In this document: positions 1 to 8,846 of the stretch, piece by piece
How positions within the stretch are numbered: the first letter of the stretch is position 1
Layout: each line of letters begins with the position of its first letter
NCBI GenBank assembly: GCA_029098185.1
Contig: JAQXNV010000043.1
Coordinates: 33,105-97,104 of the forward strand
Length of the DNA: 64,000 nucleotides
Source of the DNA: Oscillospiraceae bacterium
GTDB lineage: Bacteria > Bacillota > Clostridia > Oscillospirales > Acutalibacteraceae
Direction: 5' to 3'
Made by a program: the position numbers and the translations under genes
The notes under the pieces: model-generated
The model's input: only the letters and a program-made list of their open reading frames with translations
Databases searched by the model: none
Told to the model about the DNA's origin: nothing

Positions 1-63
1 TACCAAAGCGGCACGATTTTGTGCCGTGTCGAGGAGCCGTCCCTCCGGATAGTAGAAACGCAT
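1..63 (-). CDS. N-terminal fragment of an unidentified minus-strand gene
   Basis: The reverse strand reads an ATG with a GGGAGG ribosome binding site seven bases upstream, followed by 21 open codons (MRFYYPEGRLLDTAQNRAAL...) that run off the left edge. It is too short for the ORF track. The protein begins without a signal peptide. I do not recognise the family from this fragment; the start itself is convincing because of the Shine-Dalgarno sequence and its divergent position relative to the cyclophilin gene. Confidence 0.55.
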   Translation of the reverse strand, partial: MRFYYPEGRLLDTAQNRAALV

Positions 64-141
64 AGTTTAGCCTCCCTTATTTTTGTCCAGTTATCTATAT
101 GCGCCCCCGGCGGCGAAAATAACGGCAGGCAGGGAAAAGGG

Positions 142-170
142 TTGCGCGGCGCTGGAAAGTTGGGTAGAAT
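142..170 (+). promoter_or_regulatory. Predicted sigma-A promoter of the cyclophilin gene
   Basis: TTGCGC (142-147), a 17-base spacer and TAGAAT (165-170), about 40 bases before the start codon and after the divergent upstream gene. Confidence 0.55.
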
Positions 171-209
171 AAAGAAAAGGATTTAGCAAGACCCAAGGAG
201 GAATGGAAC

Positions 210-1064
210 ATGAAACGACAATGGATCGCCATGATGAGCATAGCGGTGCTGTCGGCAGCGATGCTGTCGGGCTGCGGCGCAGAAGTATCGTCCCAAAGCA
301 GCGAAACACCAGCATCCCAGGTAAGCATCCCAGACGCTGAGACAGCTTCGGCAGTAGAAAGCACGGCGGATACTGCTGATGCGTCATTGCAGCTGGGCGA
401 TCAGCTTAAAAAGCCGAAAAAGGGCGAGGAGATCGCCGTCATCGAGACGACCCAGGGGACCATCAAGCTGCGGCTTTTTCCACAGGAAGCGCCAAAGACT
501 GTGGAAAACTTTAAAACACTGGCAAAGGACGGCGTTTATGATGGCTTACCATTTCATCGCATCATCGACAATTTTATGATCCAGACAGGCCAGAGCAGCA
601 GCACCAGCATTTACGGCGGCAATTTTGAGGATGAGTTCAGCGAGAACCTGCTCAATCTCCGGGGGGCTGTATCCATGGCAAACGTAGGGGCAGCCGATAC
701 CAATGGCACCCAGTTCTTCATCAATCAGACGCCGGCAGACCATTTTCCCGGCTGGGACAATATATTAAACGGCTACCGGGCGTATATGCAAAATCCGGAA
801 GGCTTTACCCAGGTCTACGGTACCTGGCCGGATATGTCTAAAGTGACCATGGAGATCCGGGAGTTATACGAAAAATACGGCGGCAACCCCAGTTTAGACG
901 GGGCCTACACCACCACCGGACTGGGGCATACTGTCTTTGGGCAGGTGTTCGAGGGCATGGATGTGGTAGATCGGATCGCCAAAGCCAAGGTGGATGAAAA
1001 TCAGAAACCGGTCAGCGACGACTACAAAATCAAGACCATCACCATCACCACCTATGAGGGGTGA
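210..1064 (+). CDS. Cyclophilin-type peptidyl-prolyl isomerase, lipoprotein
   Basis: Predicted extracytoplasmic prolyl isomerase that helps fold secreted or surface proteins. Residues 1-22 form a lipoprotein signal with lipobox LSGC (Cys22), followed by a Ser/Thr/Ala-rich linker to about residue 70. The cyclophilin fold starts at EIAVIETTQGTIKLRLF, with the catalytic-Arg motif FHRIIDNFMIQTG and the core motif NGTQFFIN. About 50 extra residues lie between FFIN and the GHTVFGQVFEGMDVV motif, where bacterial cyclophilins usually have a short loop. AAGGAGG precedes the ATG at good distance. It is a single gene with its own promoter, upstream of pyrG. Confidence 0.9.
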   Translation: MKRQWIAMMSIAVLSAAMLSGCGAEVSSQSSETPASQVSIPDAETASAVESTADTADASLQLGDQLKKPKKGEEIAVIETTQGTIKLRLFPQEAPKTVENFKTLAKDGVYDGLPFHRIIDNFMIQTGQSSSTSIYGGNFEDEFSENLLNLRGAVSMANVGAADTNGTQFFINQTPADHFPGWDNILNGYRAYMQNPEGFTQVYGTWPDMSKVTMEIRELYEKYGGNPSLDGAYTTTGLGHTVFGQVFEGMDVVDRIAKAKVDENQKPVSDDYKIKTITITTYEG

Positions 1065-1105
1065 CAGGAATTTGGTGGATCGGGCAAATTGTTTCGGCGA
1101 TTTTA

Positions 1106-1135
1106 TTGACAATTCGCCGCAAAACGATATATAAT
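1106..1135 (+). promoter_or_regulatory. Predicted sigma-A promoter of pyrG
   Basis: Perfect TTGACA (1106-1111) and TATAAT (1130-1135) hexamers with an 18-base spacer. Transcription would start near 1142 and give a leader of about 100 bases before pyrG. Confidence 0.75.
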
Positions 1136-1150
1136 GAACTATATGATTTT

Positions 1151-1185
1151 GCTCCCGTTGAGATTCCATCGAGCTGCGCGGGAGC
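1151..1185 (+). promoter_or_regulatory. pyrG leader hairpin, possible attenuator
   Basis: GCTCCCG (1151-1157) pairs with CGGGAGC (1179-1185) and is followed by the T-rich stretch ATCATTTGTTTGAC. In Bacillus, pyrG is controlled by a leader terminator of similar stem sequence together with G-reiteration at the transcript start. Here the predicted start is A/T-rich rather than GGG, so the same mechanism is not evident. The terminator role is inference. Confidence 0.4.
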
Positions 1186-1240
1186 ATCATTTGTTTGACA
1201 GGATCTTAAGGCCGCAGGGCTGAAAAAACAGGAGGAACGT

Positions 1241-2839
1241 ATGTCTGCAAAATATATCTTTGTGACAGGCGGTGTTGTTTCCGGATTGGGCAAGGGAATC
1301 ACAGCCGCATCATTGGGCCGGTTGCTCAAGGCGAGAGGCCTGAAGGTAACCATGCAAAAATTCGATCCCTATCTGAACGTGGACCCGGGGACCATGAACC
1401 CGATCCAGCACGGTGAGGTATTCGTCACCGAGGACGGCGCCGAAACAGACCTGGATCTGGGGCATTACGAGCGTTTCATTGACGAAAATCTGTCCCAGAA
1501 CAGCAACGTCACATCGGGCCGCATCTACTGGAACGTGCTGCAAAACGAGCGCAATGGCCTGTATAACGGCAGCACGGTCCAGGTGATCCCGCACATTACT
1601 AATGAGATCAAAAAGCACATCGCCCAGGACAACGTGGATGTTTCCATCGTGGAGATCGGCGGCACCGTCGGCGACATCGAGAGCCAGCCGTTTTTGGAGG
1701 CAATCCGCCAGTTTGCCGCCGAGGTGGGCAGAGCCAACTGCCTGTTCCTCCATGTGACGCTGGTGCCATATCTGTCCGCTTCTGGCGAACATAAGACCAA
1801 GCCCACCCAGCACAGCGTAAAAGAGCTGCTGTCCATCGGCATCCAGCCCGATGTCATCGTGCTGCGGGCAGAGCAGGCCATCACCGAGGACGACAAAAAG
1901 AAGATCGCCCTGTTCTGCAACGTGCCGGAGAGCCATGTGATCCAGAATCTCGATCTGCCGTCCCTTTACGCTGTACCGCTGGCACTGCGGGATGAGCGGC
2001 TGGACGACATCGTCTGCAAGCACTTTGGCCTGGATACCGTCGGCCCGGATCTCACCGAGTGGAGCGCCATGGTCAAAACAGCCATGACCGTCCAGGAGAC
2101 CGTCACCATCGCCATGGTGGGCAAATATGTGGATCTGCGGGATTCCTACATCAGTGTGGTAGAGGCATTGACCCACGGCGGCATCGCCAATAAGGTCAAG
2201 GTCAACATCGACTGGATCGACTCCGAGGACATCACCAAAGATAACGTTGGAGACATCCTGGGGAAAGTGGACGCTGTTCTCGTTCCCGGCGGCTTTGGCC
2301 AGCGGGGCGTTGAGGGCAAGATCGAGGCCATCCGGTACTGCCGGGAGAACAAGGTGCCGTTCTTTGGCATCTGCCTGGGAATGCAGCTTGCCGTTGTAGA
2401 GTACAGCCGCAACGTGCTGGGCCTCACCGACGCCAACTCTGCCGAGCTGGATCCCCAGAGCACCAATCACGTTATCGACATCATGCCGGAGCAGAAGGAG
2501 GTCGTCCAGTTGGGCGGCACCATGCGCCTTGGCCGGTATCCCTGCAAGGTGATGCCGGGCACGCTGGCAGAAAAGATCTACGGCGAGCCGCTGGTCTATG
2601 AGCGTCACCGCCATCGTTTCGAAGTCAACAACGACTATCGGGAAGCGCTGGAAAAGGCCGGCCTGGTATTCTCCGGCTGCTCTCCGGACAACCACATCGT
2701 GGAAATGATGGAGCTGCCGGATCACCCGTGGTTCCTGGCTGTTCAGTCTCATCCGGAATTTAAGTCCCGGCCCAATCGGCCTCACCCCATGTTCCAGAGC
2801 TTTGTCAAAGCGGCTCTGGACCGGAAAAACAGCAAATAA
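1241..2839 (+). CDS. pyrG: CTP synthase
   Basis: Converts UTP to CTP with ATP and glutamine, the last step of pyrimidine nucleotide synthesis in the cytoplasm. At 532 residues it is normal for the family. The N-terminal synthetase domain starts with [20 protein letters not shown] (P-loop) and continues with the CTP/UTP-binding region. The C-terminal class I glutamine amidotransferase domain contains the nucleophile motif GICLGMQ and the His/Glu pair in SHPEF. AGGAGG lies seven bases before the ATG. The gene appears monocistronic: own promoter and leader hairpin, strong terminator right after the stop. Confidence 0.98.
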   Translation: MSAKYIFVTGGVVSGLGKGITAASLGRLLKARGLKVTMQKFDPYLNVDPGTMNPIQHGEVFVTEDGAETDLDLGHYERFIDENLSQNSNVTSGRIYWNVLQNERNGLYNGSTVQVIPHITNEIKKHIAQDNVDVSIVEIGGTVGDIESQPFLEAIRQFAAEVGRANCLFLHVTLVPYLSASGEHKTKPTQHSVKELLSIGIQPDVIVLRAEQAITEDDKKKIALFCNVPESHVIQNLDLPSLYAVPLALRDERLDDIVCKHFGLDTVGPDLTEWSAMVKTAMTVQETVTIAMVGKYVDLRDSYISVVEALTHGGIANKVKVNIDWIDSEDITKDNVGDILGKVDAVLVPGGFGQRGVEGKIEAIRYCRENKVPFFGICLGMQLAVVEYSRNVLGLTDANSAELDPQSTNHVIDIMPEQKEVVQLGGTMRLGRYPCKVMPGTLAEKIYGEPLVYERHRHRFEVNNDYREALEKAGLVFSGCSPDNHIVEMMELPDHPWFLAVQSHPEFKSRPNRPHPMFQSFVKAALDRKNSK

Positions 2840-2850
2840 CGACAAAACAA

Positions 2851-2877
2851 AAGCCGGGTGTTCTCCCGGCTTTTTTC
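2851..2877 (+). terminator. Rho-independent terminator of pyrG
   Basis: GCCGGG-TGTTCT-CCCGGC followed by TTTTTT, 12 bases after the pyrG stop. Confidence 0.85.
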
Positions 2878-2896
2878 AAAGAAAGGAAGTCTTTTT

Positions 2897-3328
2897 ATGG
2901 AATCAAGAGCGGACAAAGCAATGGAAAAATACCGCAGCGGTTATAATTGCGCCCAGGCTATCGCCTGCACCTACTGTGACCTGGTGGGGCTGGACGAAGA
3001 AACTGCCTTCCGTTTAGCCGAAGGCTTTGGCTTTGGCATGGGCAACGCAGACGGTACCTGCGGTGCGCTGTCGGCGGCCTGTATGCTGGTGGGCATGAAG
3101 AGCAGTACGGCCAATCTGGAAAAGCCCAACAGCAAAAAGGAGACCTACAAGCTGTGCAGCGCCATGATGGGTCCCTTTGCTGAGCAGAACGGCTCGGTGC
3201 TGTGCAAGGATCTAAAGGGCCTGGAAAACGGCAAGATCCCCGGAACGGTCCTGCGCACCTGCCCGGACTGCGTGCGGGATGCGGCGCTCCTTTTGGAGGA
3301 TGTGCTGGAAAAGTTAGAAGAAAAATAA
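2897..3328 (+). CDS. C-GCAxxG-C-C family (redox-active) protein
   Basis: A 143-residue cytoplasmic protein of the C_GCAxxG_C_C family, small proteins with spaced conserved cysteines whose function is poorly known (redox or metal binding is suspected). Visible Cys motifs: YNCAQA near residue 17, NADGTCGALSAACM near 55, LCKDLKGL near 105 and TCPDCV near 125. I chose the ATG at 2897 because AGAAAGGAAG precedes it; the track start at 2858 lies inside the pyrG terminator. It follows pyrG but is separated by that terminator, so it depends on read-through or a promoter I could not see. Confidence 0.85.
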   Translation: MESRADKAMEKYRSGYNCAQAIACTYCDLVGLDEETAFRLAEGFGFGMGNADGTCGALSAACMLVGMKSSTANLEKPNSKKETYKLCSAMMGPFAEQNGSVLCKDLKGLENGKIPGTVLRTCPDCVRDAALLLEDVLEKLEEK

Positions 3329-3347
3329 CTGCGGGAAAAGCGCAAAA

Positions 3348-3384
3348 CAAAAAGACGATGGAGATGGTTCCATCGTCTTTTTGT
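3348..3384 (+). terminator. Rho-independent terminator
   Basis: AAAAGACGATGGA / TCCATCGTCTTTTTG perfect stem with a short loop, about 20 bases after the stop of the C-GCAxxG-C-C gene. The flanking A and T runs would let it work in both directions. Confidence 0.8.
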
Positions 3385-3395
3385 TTGGGGAAGTT

Positions 3396-3590
3396 TTAGA
3401 AAGACTGGTTTTGCAGCGAAAGCTCTTGTTCGGAGCTGCTGCCAGTTATGGGGAAGCGCTCCCATGATCGGGCTGATTCGGCGGAAACAGTCCCGTGGGA
3501 TCGTGCAAAGATCAAAAAGCAGGGAATACTTGTCACAACGATTAGGAGTATTGCCAATAAGTTCCAGCGGAAAGATGATGATTTCTTCAC
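3396..3590 (-). CDS. Possible small membrane protein (64 aa)
   Basis: Unrecognised. From a GTG at 3588-3590, preceded on the reverse strand by AAGAGGGG at seven bases, the frame encodes a lysine-rich start (KKSSSFRW), one strong hydrophobic segment (LLAILLIVVTSIPCFLIF) and a polar tail. The track begins at an upstream ATG (3626) with no ribosome binding site. The inside-positive layout is typical of small single-pass proteins, but no family support is available. It may be a remnant or chance ORF in an otherwise empty interval. Confidence 0.3.
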   Translation of the reverse strand: MKKSSSFRWNLLAILLIVVTSIPCFLIFARSHGTVSAESARSWERFPITGSSSEQELSLQNQSF

Positions 3591-3724
3591 GACAGATCCC
3601 CTCTTTCTCTTTGCTGCTTTTAGCATAACAGCGCAATCTGACGGTTGTGTGACGGTTGCCTGACATCTCTGTCATCGCTTGGGAAAAAGCATCTGACTGT
3701 TTCTGCACCATTTCTTTGGCCAAA

Positions 3725-3768
3725 CAAAAACAGCCTGACCGAAAGAAGATCGGGTCAGACTGTTTTTT
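3725..3768 (-). terminator. Bidirectional terminator downstream of rex
   Basis: CAGCCTGACC (3731-3740) pairs with GGTCAGACTG (3753-3762), with T runs on both flanks. It sits about 10 bases beyond the rex stop on the minus strand and would close the acn-icd-rex transcript. Confidence 0.75.
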
Positions 3769-3778
3769 ATGCGAAAGC

Positions 3779-4429
3779 TCAGGATTCCGCAGTGTCGTGG
3801 TCACTCATCAGATAGCTGAGGGTCATGAGGCTGTCGTTAAGGTGGACGGCCTCCACGGTGACATCGGGATATTTTCTTGAAATGTTAAAGTGGCTGAAAT
3901 TCCAGAAGAAGCGGATGCCGCTGTCATACACCTGTTCTACCAGCAGTCCGGCAGGCTCTTTTGGCGTACACAGCACGGCCATCTCCGGTTTTTCCCGCTG
4001 GCAGAAGTCCACCAGCCCCGCCACATCCAGCACTTTTACGTCGTCGAAAACGGTGGTGCCGATGATGTCCGGGTTATTGTCGAAAATGCCCACGAGATGG
4101 AAGCCCTTCGTCTCAAATTCCAGATAGGCGGCAACGGCCTGCCCCAGATTACCGGCGCCCAGTACGATGGCCTTTTTGCTGTTGTTCAGGCCGAGGATCT
4201 GAGCGATCTCATCCCGGAGCTGGTCCACAATATAGCCGTATCCCTGCTGACCGAATCCGCCAAAGCAGTTCAGGTCCTGCCGGATCTGCGAAGCGGTGAG
4301 ACCCATCTTCAGCGACAGGTCCTTAGAGGAGATCCGGGTGATATTGCTCTGCATCAGCTCTGTCAGATAGCGGTAATAGCGTGGCAGTCTGCGAATGACA
4401 GACATGGAAATATTGCCTCGTTTCGCCAT
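3779..4429 (-). CDS. rex: Redox-sensing transcriptional repressor Rex
   Basis: DNA-binding repressor that senses the NADH/NAD+ ratio; NADH release of Rex derepresses fermentation genes. The 216 residues hold an N-terminal winged helix (about 10-80: LPRYYRYLTELMQ, SSKDLSLKMGLTASQIRQDL) and a C-terminal Rossmann domain with GAGNLGQA near 91, then the typical VGIFDNNPDIIGT and IRFFWNFSHFNI segments. GGAG lies upstream of the ATG at a slightly long distance. It starts only 35 bases after icd on the same strand, so it is probably the last gene of an acn-icd-rex operon. Likely targets include the alcohol dehydrogenase at 38273. Confidence 0.97.
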   Translation of the reverse strand: MAKRGNISMSVIRRLPRYYRYLTELMQSNITRISSKDLSLKMGLTASQIRQDLNCFGGFGQQGYGYIVDQLRDEIAQILGLNNSKKAIVLGAGNLGQAVAAYLEFETKGFHLVGIFDNNPDIIGTTVFDDVKVLDVAGLVDFCQREKPEMAVLCTPKEPAGLLVEQVYDSGIRFFWNFSHFNISRKYPDVTVEAVHLNDSLMTLSYLMSDHDTAES

Positions 4430-4464
4430 ATAGATATCATCTCCAAACGCGGTTAAATGGTACT

Positions 4465-5676
4465 TTACAGGATCGCTTCCAGCCGCTCCTTAATGGCCAG
4501 CAGGAACGCTTCTGTATCGACGACCTGCTTGTTCTCCAAGGTGGAGAGCGCTGCCAGGTCGCCGGTCATGATGCCATCCTCAATGGTCTGGATGGTGGCT
4601 TTCTCCAGCTTGTTGGCAAAGTCCACCAGATCCGGAGTGTCATCCAGTTCGCCTCTCTTACGCAGTGCGCCGGTCCAGGCAAACAGCGTGGCCACCGAGT
4701 TGGTGGAGGTCTTTTCGCCCTTGAGATACCGGTAGTAGTGACGCTGTACTGTGCCGTGGGCCGCCTCGTACTCATAGATGCCTTCTGGAGACACCAGAAC
4801 AGAGGTCATCATGGCCAGGCTGCCAAAGGCAGTTGCTACCATGTCGGACATGACATCGCCGTCGTAGTTTTTGCAGGCCCAGATGTAGCCGCCTTCGGAG
4901 CGGACTACTCTGGCTACGGCGTCGTCGATGAGGGTGTAGAAATACTCGATGCCGGCGGCTTCGAACTTATCCTTGTACTCTGAGGCATAGATCTCTGCAA
5001 AGATGTCCTTGAAGCGGTGGTCGTATTTTTTGGAGATGGTGTCCTTTGTGGCGAACCACAGATCTTGCTTGGTATCCAAAGCAAAGTTGAAGCAGGCACG
5101 GGCAAAGGAACCGATGCTCTTGTCGATGTTGTGGAGGCCCTGGATGATGCCTGGGGTGTCAAAGTTGTGGATCAACTCTCTTGTCTCGTTGCCGTCCTTG
5201 TCGGTGACGACCAGCTCGGCTTTGGAATTTTCGTCCACCAGCATCTCCACGTTTTTATACACATCGCCGTAAGCGTGACGGGCAATGGTGATGGGCTTTT
5301 TCCAGCTTGGGATAAAGGGGGTGATGCCCTTGACCAGGATCGGAGAACGGAACACGGTGCCGTCCAAGATCGCGCGGATGGTGCCGTTAGGGGACTTCCA
5401 CATCTGGCTCAGGTTGTATTCTTTTACCCGGTCAGCATTTGGCGTGATGGTAGCGCACTTGACGGCCACGCCATATTTTTTGGTGGCGTTAGCGGCATCG
5501 ACAGTGATCTGATCCTTTGTCTCCTCACGCTTTTTCAGGCCCAGGTCATAATATTCGGTATTCAGCTCCACATAGGGGGTCAGCAGATTGTCCTTGATCA
5601 TCTTCCAGATGATGCGGGTCATTTCGTCGCCGTCCATCTCCACCAATGGAGTTTTCATTTTAATTTTGTCAGCCAT
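4465..5676 (-). CDS. icd: NADP-dependent isocitrate dehydrogenase
   Basis: Oxidative decarboxylation of isocitrate to 2-oxoglutarate, supplying NADPH and the glutamate precursor. At 403 residues it resembles the homodimeric, eukaryote-like IDH class rather than the E. coli type: [17 protein letters not shown] at the start, [12 protein letters not shown] in the middle and [17 protein letters not shown] near 310. The track start is a TTG; the ATG two codons later (5674-5676) has GGGAGGA at seven bases and is preferred. It follows acn by 21 bases and precedes rex by 35, which argues for one operon. Confidence 0.96.
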   Translation of the reverse strand: MADKIKMKTPLVEMDGDEMTRIIWKMIKDNLLTPYVELNTEYYDLGLKKREETKDQITVDAANATKKYGVAVKCATITPNADRVKEYNLSQMWKSPNGTIRAILDGTVFRSPILVKGITPFIPSWKKPITIARHAYGDVYKNVEMLVDENSKAELVVTDKDGNETRELIHNFDTPGIIQGLHNIDKSIGSFARACFNFALDTKQDLWFATKDTISKKYDHRFKDIFAEIYASEYKDKFEAAGIEYFYTLIDDAVARVVRSEGGYIWACKNYDGDVMSDMVATAFGSLAMMTSVLVSPEGIYEYEAAHGTVQRHYYRYLKGEKTSTNSVATLFAWTGALRKRGELDDTPDLVDFANKLEKATIQTIEDGIMTGDLAALSTLENKQVVDTEAFLLAIKERLEAIL

Positions 5677-5697
5677 GGTCAAATCCTCCCAGCAAGA

Positions 5698-7629
5698 TCA
5701 GTTATGTTCACGGGTGTAGTTCAGCAGGCCGCCTGCCAGCACCAGACCTCTCTGACGATCGGTGAGGACCGGCTCCAGCTCCATCTCGGTGCCCTTGGTC
5801 AGGTTCTTCAAAACGACCTTGCCATTGTTTTCGATGGCCTCACGGATGTTTGGCAGCTCCAGCTCGTCCATCTGGTCGATGGTGTCGTAATCCGCCTCGT
5901 TTTTAAAGACGAAGGGCAAAATACCGGCGTTGGCCAGGTTTGCGCAGTGGATGCGGGCAAAGGACTTGGCGATGACGGCCTTGATGCCCAGATACAGCGG
6001 AACGAGAGCGGCGTGCTCACGGGAAGAGCCCTGGCCGTAGTTTGCGCCGCCGACGATGATGCCCTTGCCTTCCTTGCGGCAGCGCTCCGGGAACGCTTCG
6101 TCACAGACGGCAAAGCAGAAGTTGGACAGGTACGGGATGTTGGAACGATAGGGCAGGATCTTGGCGCCGGCTGGCATGATGTGGTCGGTGGTGATGTTGT
6201 CGCCCACCTTCAGGAGGCATTTTGCCGTGATGTCGTTCTCCAGGGCGTCGCTCTGAGGGAACTCCTTGATGTTGGGACCACGGAGGATCTCTACGGAATC
6301 CATTTCGGATTCCGGTGCCGGCGGGATGATCATGTTGTCGTTGATGAGGAAGGTCTCCGGCAGCGGGATGTCCACTGCGTCGCCCAGCTCCTGCGGGTTG
6401 GTGAATACGCCGGTGAGGGCGGAGACAGCGGCAGTCTCTGGGCTGACCAGATAGACCTGGCCATTCTTGGTGCCGGAGCGGCCTTCAAAGTTCCGGTTGA
6501 AGGTGCGCAGGGAGATGCCGTTGGAGTTGGGGGACTGACCCATGCCGATGCAGGGACCGCAGGCAGACTCCAGGATTCTGGCGCCGGCGGCGATGAGGTC
6601 TGCCAGAGCGCCGTTCTTTGCCAGCATATTGAATACCTGCTTGGAGCCGGGGGCAATGGACAGGGAAACGTCCGGATGGCAGGTCTTGCCCTTGAGGATG
6701 GCGGCGACCCGCATCAGGTCGAGGTAAGAGGAGTTGGTGCAGGAGCCGATGCAGACCTGGTCGATCTTCTTCTTGCCGATCTCGTCGATGGTCTTGACGT
6801 TATCTGGCATATGGGGGCAGGCTGCCATGGGCTTTAAGGCGGACAGGTCGATGTCGATGACTTCATCGTAAACGGCGTCGTCGTCGGCCTTCAGCTCAAC
6901 CCAATCCTCCTCACGGCACTGGGCCTTGAGGAAGGACTTTGTCACTTCGTCAGAGGGGAAGATGGAGGTGGTGGCGCCCAGCTCCGCGCCCATGTTGGTG
7001 ATGGTGGCGCGCTCCGGCACGGTGAGGGTCTTGACGCCCTCGCCGCCGTACTCGATGATCTTGCCCACGCCGCCCTTAACGGTCATGATGCGCAGCACTT
7101 CCAGGATGACGTCTTTTGCGGAGACCCATGGCTGGAGCTTGCCGGTCAGATTGATGCGGACCATCTTTGGCATGGTGATGTAGTATGGGCCGCCGCCCAT
7201 GGCCACAGCCACATCGAGGCCGCCGGCGCCCATGGCCAGCATACCGATACCGCCGCCGGTGGGGGTATGGCTGTCAGAGCCGATCAACGTTTTGCCGGGG
7301 ATGCCGAACCGCTCCAGGTGGACCTGGTGGCAGATGCCGTTGCCGGGACGGGAGAAGTAGATGCCGTGTTTTTTGGCGATGGACTGGATGAACCGATGGT
7401 CGTCAGCGTTTTCGAAACCGGTCTGCAGCGTATTGTGGTCGATGTATGCCACAGAACGCTCTGTTTTGACGCGGGGGACACCCATTGCCTCAAATTCCAG
7501 ATACGCCATGGTACCGGTGGCGTCCTGGGTCAAGGTCTGGTCGATCCGCAGGCCGATGTCACTGCCAACGGTCATCTCACCGCTCAGGAGATGCGCTTTG
7601 ATAATTTTTTGTGCAATCGTGAAACCCAT
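5698..7629 (-). CDS. acn: Aconitate hydratase (short, about 640 aa form)
   Basis: Isomerises citrate to isocitrate through a [4Fe-4S] cluster. The 643-residue length matches the compact bacterial/mitochondrial-like aconitase group rather than the roughly 900-residue AcnA. Cluster ligands are visible as GSCTNSS (Cys near 294) and CGPCIGMG (Cys near 359 and 362), with the substrate-binding GSDSHTPTGGG near 115 and the swivel domain motif GGANYGQGSSREHAAL near 525. The reverse strand shows AGAGGAG before the ATG. It is the first gene of the acn-icd-rex run, with its own strong promoter. No citrate synthase gene is in the window. Confidence 0.95.
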   Translation of the reverse strand: MGFTIAQKIIKAHLLSGEMTVGSDIGLRIDQTLTQDATGTMAYLEFEAMGVPRVKTERSVAYIDHNTLQTGFENADDHRFIQSIAKKHGIYFSRPGNGICHQVHLERFGIPGKTLIGSDSHTPTGGGIGMLAMGAGGLDVAVAMGGGPYYITMPKMVRINLTGKLQPWVSAKDVILEVLRIMTVKGGVGKIIEYGGEGVKTLTVPERATITNMGAELGATTSIFPSDEVTKSFLKAQCREEDWVELKADDDAVYDEVIDIDLSALKPMAACPHMPDNVKTIDEIGKKKIDQVCIGSCTNSSYLDLMRVAAILKGKTCHPDVSLSIAPGSKQVFNMLAKNGALADLIAAGARILESACGPCIGMGQSPNSNGISLRTFNRNFEGRSGTKNGQVYLVSPETAAVSALTGVFTNPQELGDAVDIPLPETFLINDNMIIPPAPESEMDSVEILRGPNIKEFPQSDALENDITAKCLLKVGDNITTDHIMPAGAKILPYRSNIPYLSNFCFAVCDEAFPERCRKEGKGIIVGGANYGQGSSREHAALVPLYLGIKAVIAKSFARIHCANLANAGILPFVFKNEADYDTIDQMDELELPNIREAIENNGKVVLKNLTKGTEMELEPVLTDRQRGLVLAGGLLNYTREHN

Positions 7630-7725
7630 ATTGTTGCTCCTCTCAGATTCAGTATTCTGCCGCGCGTTCCCGGCGGCTTTTTGGGGAACCGGCAGGAAGG
7701 CGCAAAATTACACTATACAAGTAAT

Positions 7726-7754
7726 ATTATCTATGATTCTAGTGGATTTGTCAA
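7726..7754 (-). promoter_or_regulatory. Predicted sigma-A promoter of acn-icd-rex
   Basis: On the reverse strand, TTGACA (7749-7754), a 17-base spacer and GATAAT (7726-7731), about 95 bases upstream of the acn ATG. Confidence 0.75.
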
Positions 7755-7860
7755 TGATTCCGCCAAGTTTTTTGCGTTTCTTACGGCAATATCACGAAGG
7801 AAACCGTTTCCTTTTGCGCCGGAGCTTTTTCGGAAAAAACGTGCATTTTCGGGCGGGATA

Positions 7861-7869
7861 TGGTACAAT
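7861..7869 (+). promoter_or_regulatory. Extended -10 promoter of the ClpP-like gene
   Basis: TGGTACAAT is an extended -10 element (TG-N-TACAAT). Only a poor -35 (GTGCAT at 7841) is present. It lies 125 bases upstream of the start codon. Confidence 0.45.
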
Positions 7870-7993
7870 GCTATTTGTGGTAGTTTCTGCTTTTTCCCTT
7901 TTCCGCAAAAAATGAGCTTCCGATGGGCATAATCGCCTGTCTTTTGGCGCATCCTAACGGTCAGACTATTGCTGACAGCGGGAGGGAGCACAA

Positions 7994-8737
7994 TTGGAGC
8001 AGAAAAAACCAGTGGCGGAGGGAGCCGCCCTTCTGGAAAAAGACGACAATACAAAAAGCGACGACCAGCAGGACCGGGACCGCATTACGGAATCGGGGGC
8101 TGTCGTCACCCGTAACGGCGGGCATACCATTCACACCCTGACCATTATCGGGCAGATCGAGGGACACACGGTATTGCCCAGTCAGAACAAGACGACGAAA
8201 TATGAGCACGTCATCCCGACGCTTGTTTCCATTGAGGAGGACCCGGAGATAGACGGCCTGCTGATGATTCTCAACACCGTCGGCGGCGACGTGGAGGCCG
8301 GCCTTGCCATCGCCGAGCTTGTGGCCGGCATGAAAAAGCCCACCGTATCCCTGGTACTGGGCGGCGGCCATTCTATCGGCGTGCCGTTGGCCGTGGCGGC
8401 AAAATATTCGTTCATCGCCAAATCGGCGTCTATGACCGTTCACCCTGTGCGGATGAACGGGCTGCTGCTGGGGGTGCCGCAGACATTCACCTATTTTCAG
8501 CGGATGCAGACCCGCATCACCCAGTTCGTCACGGAGAATTCCCACATCACACCGGAGCGGTTCCACACCCTGGCCATGAACACCGAAGAGCTGGTCATGG
8601 ACATCGGCACAGTGCTGGACGGGCAGAAGGCGGTGGACGAGGGCCTCATTGATGCGGTGGGCAGTCTCTCAGACGCCATCGAAAAGCTCAATGCCCTCAT
8701 TGCAGAGCAAAGGCACCCCGACAAAGATCGGGACTGA
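7994..8737 (+). CDS. tepA: ClpP-like serine protease, TepA family
   Basis: A cytosolic ClpP-fold peptidase of the TepA/YmfB group, which in Bacillus sits next to the spoIIIE/ftsK gene and was linked to protein export. The catalytic Ser is in GGGHSIGVP (about residue 127, family form of ClpP's GMAAS) and the His in [23 protein letters not shown] corresponds to the ClpP oxyanion loop. The start is TTG at 7994 with GGGAGG nine bases upstream. 247 residues is normal for the family. The native substrate is unknown. ftsK follows after 109 bases. Confidence 0.88.
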   Translation: MEQKKPVAEGAALLEKDDNTKSDDQQDRDRITESGAVVTRNGGHTIHTLTIIGQIEGHTVLPSQNKTTKYEHVIPTLVSIEEDPEIDGLLMILNTVGGDVEAGLAIAELVAGMKKPTVSLVLGGGHSIGVPLAVAAKYSFIAKSASMTVHPVRMNGLLLGVPQTFTYFQRMQTRITQFVTENSHITPERFHTLAMNTEELVMDIGTVLDGQKAVDEGLIDAVGSLSDAIEKLNALIAEQRHPDKDRD

Positions 8738-8846
8738 CAGCAGGCGGCGTGTCCGCCGCATACATACGCCCTTTTCGCTGACATCAAACCGCAAGAGAAA
8801 GAGACAAAAATAGATGAATCTGCAAGGTATAGAAAGGTGATACATA

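Larger units (their letters stand above)
3384..3778. other. 395-base stretch without a confident gene
   Basis: Lies between two terminator hairpins, downstream of a plus-strand gene and of the minus-strand rex. The only coding candidate is a short minus-strand ORF with one membrane segment (listed separately). I saw no promoter, repeat or known RNA motif. Confidence 0.5.
7630..7993. other. 364-base divergent promoter region (acn / tepA)
   Basis: Holds the acn promoter on the minus strand, a weaker promoter for the ClpP-like gene on the plus strand, and in the acn leader an inverted repeat GTTCCC...GGGAAC. I see no Rex-type box (TTGTTAA-N4-TTAACAA) here. Confidence 0.6.

Noticed and set aside
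1310-2845. 511-residue minus-strand ORF opposite pyrG
   Set aside because: Antisense shadow of a conserved gene, composition typical of reverse reading, no ribosome binding site.
3145-3804. 219-residue minus-strand ORF spanning the C-GCAxxG-C-C gene and the gap
   Set aside because: Crosses two terminator hairpins, antisense to a conserved gene, no family features.
5017-6837. 606-residue plus-strand ORF opposite icd and acn
   Set aside because: Its product is low-complexity (V/G/D/H-rich) and lies exactly antisense to two well conserved enzymes; high-GC codon shadow.
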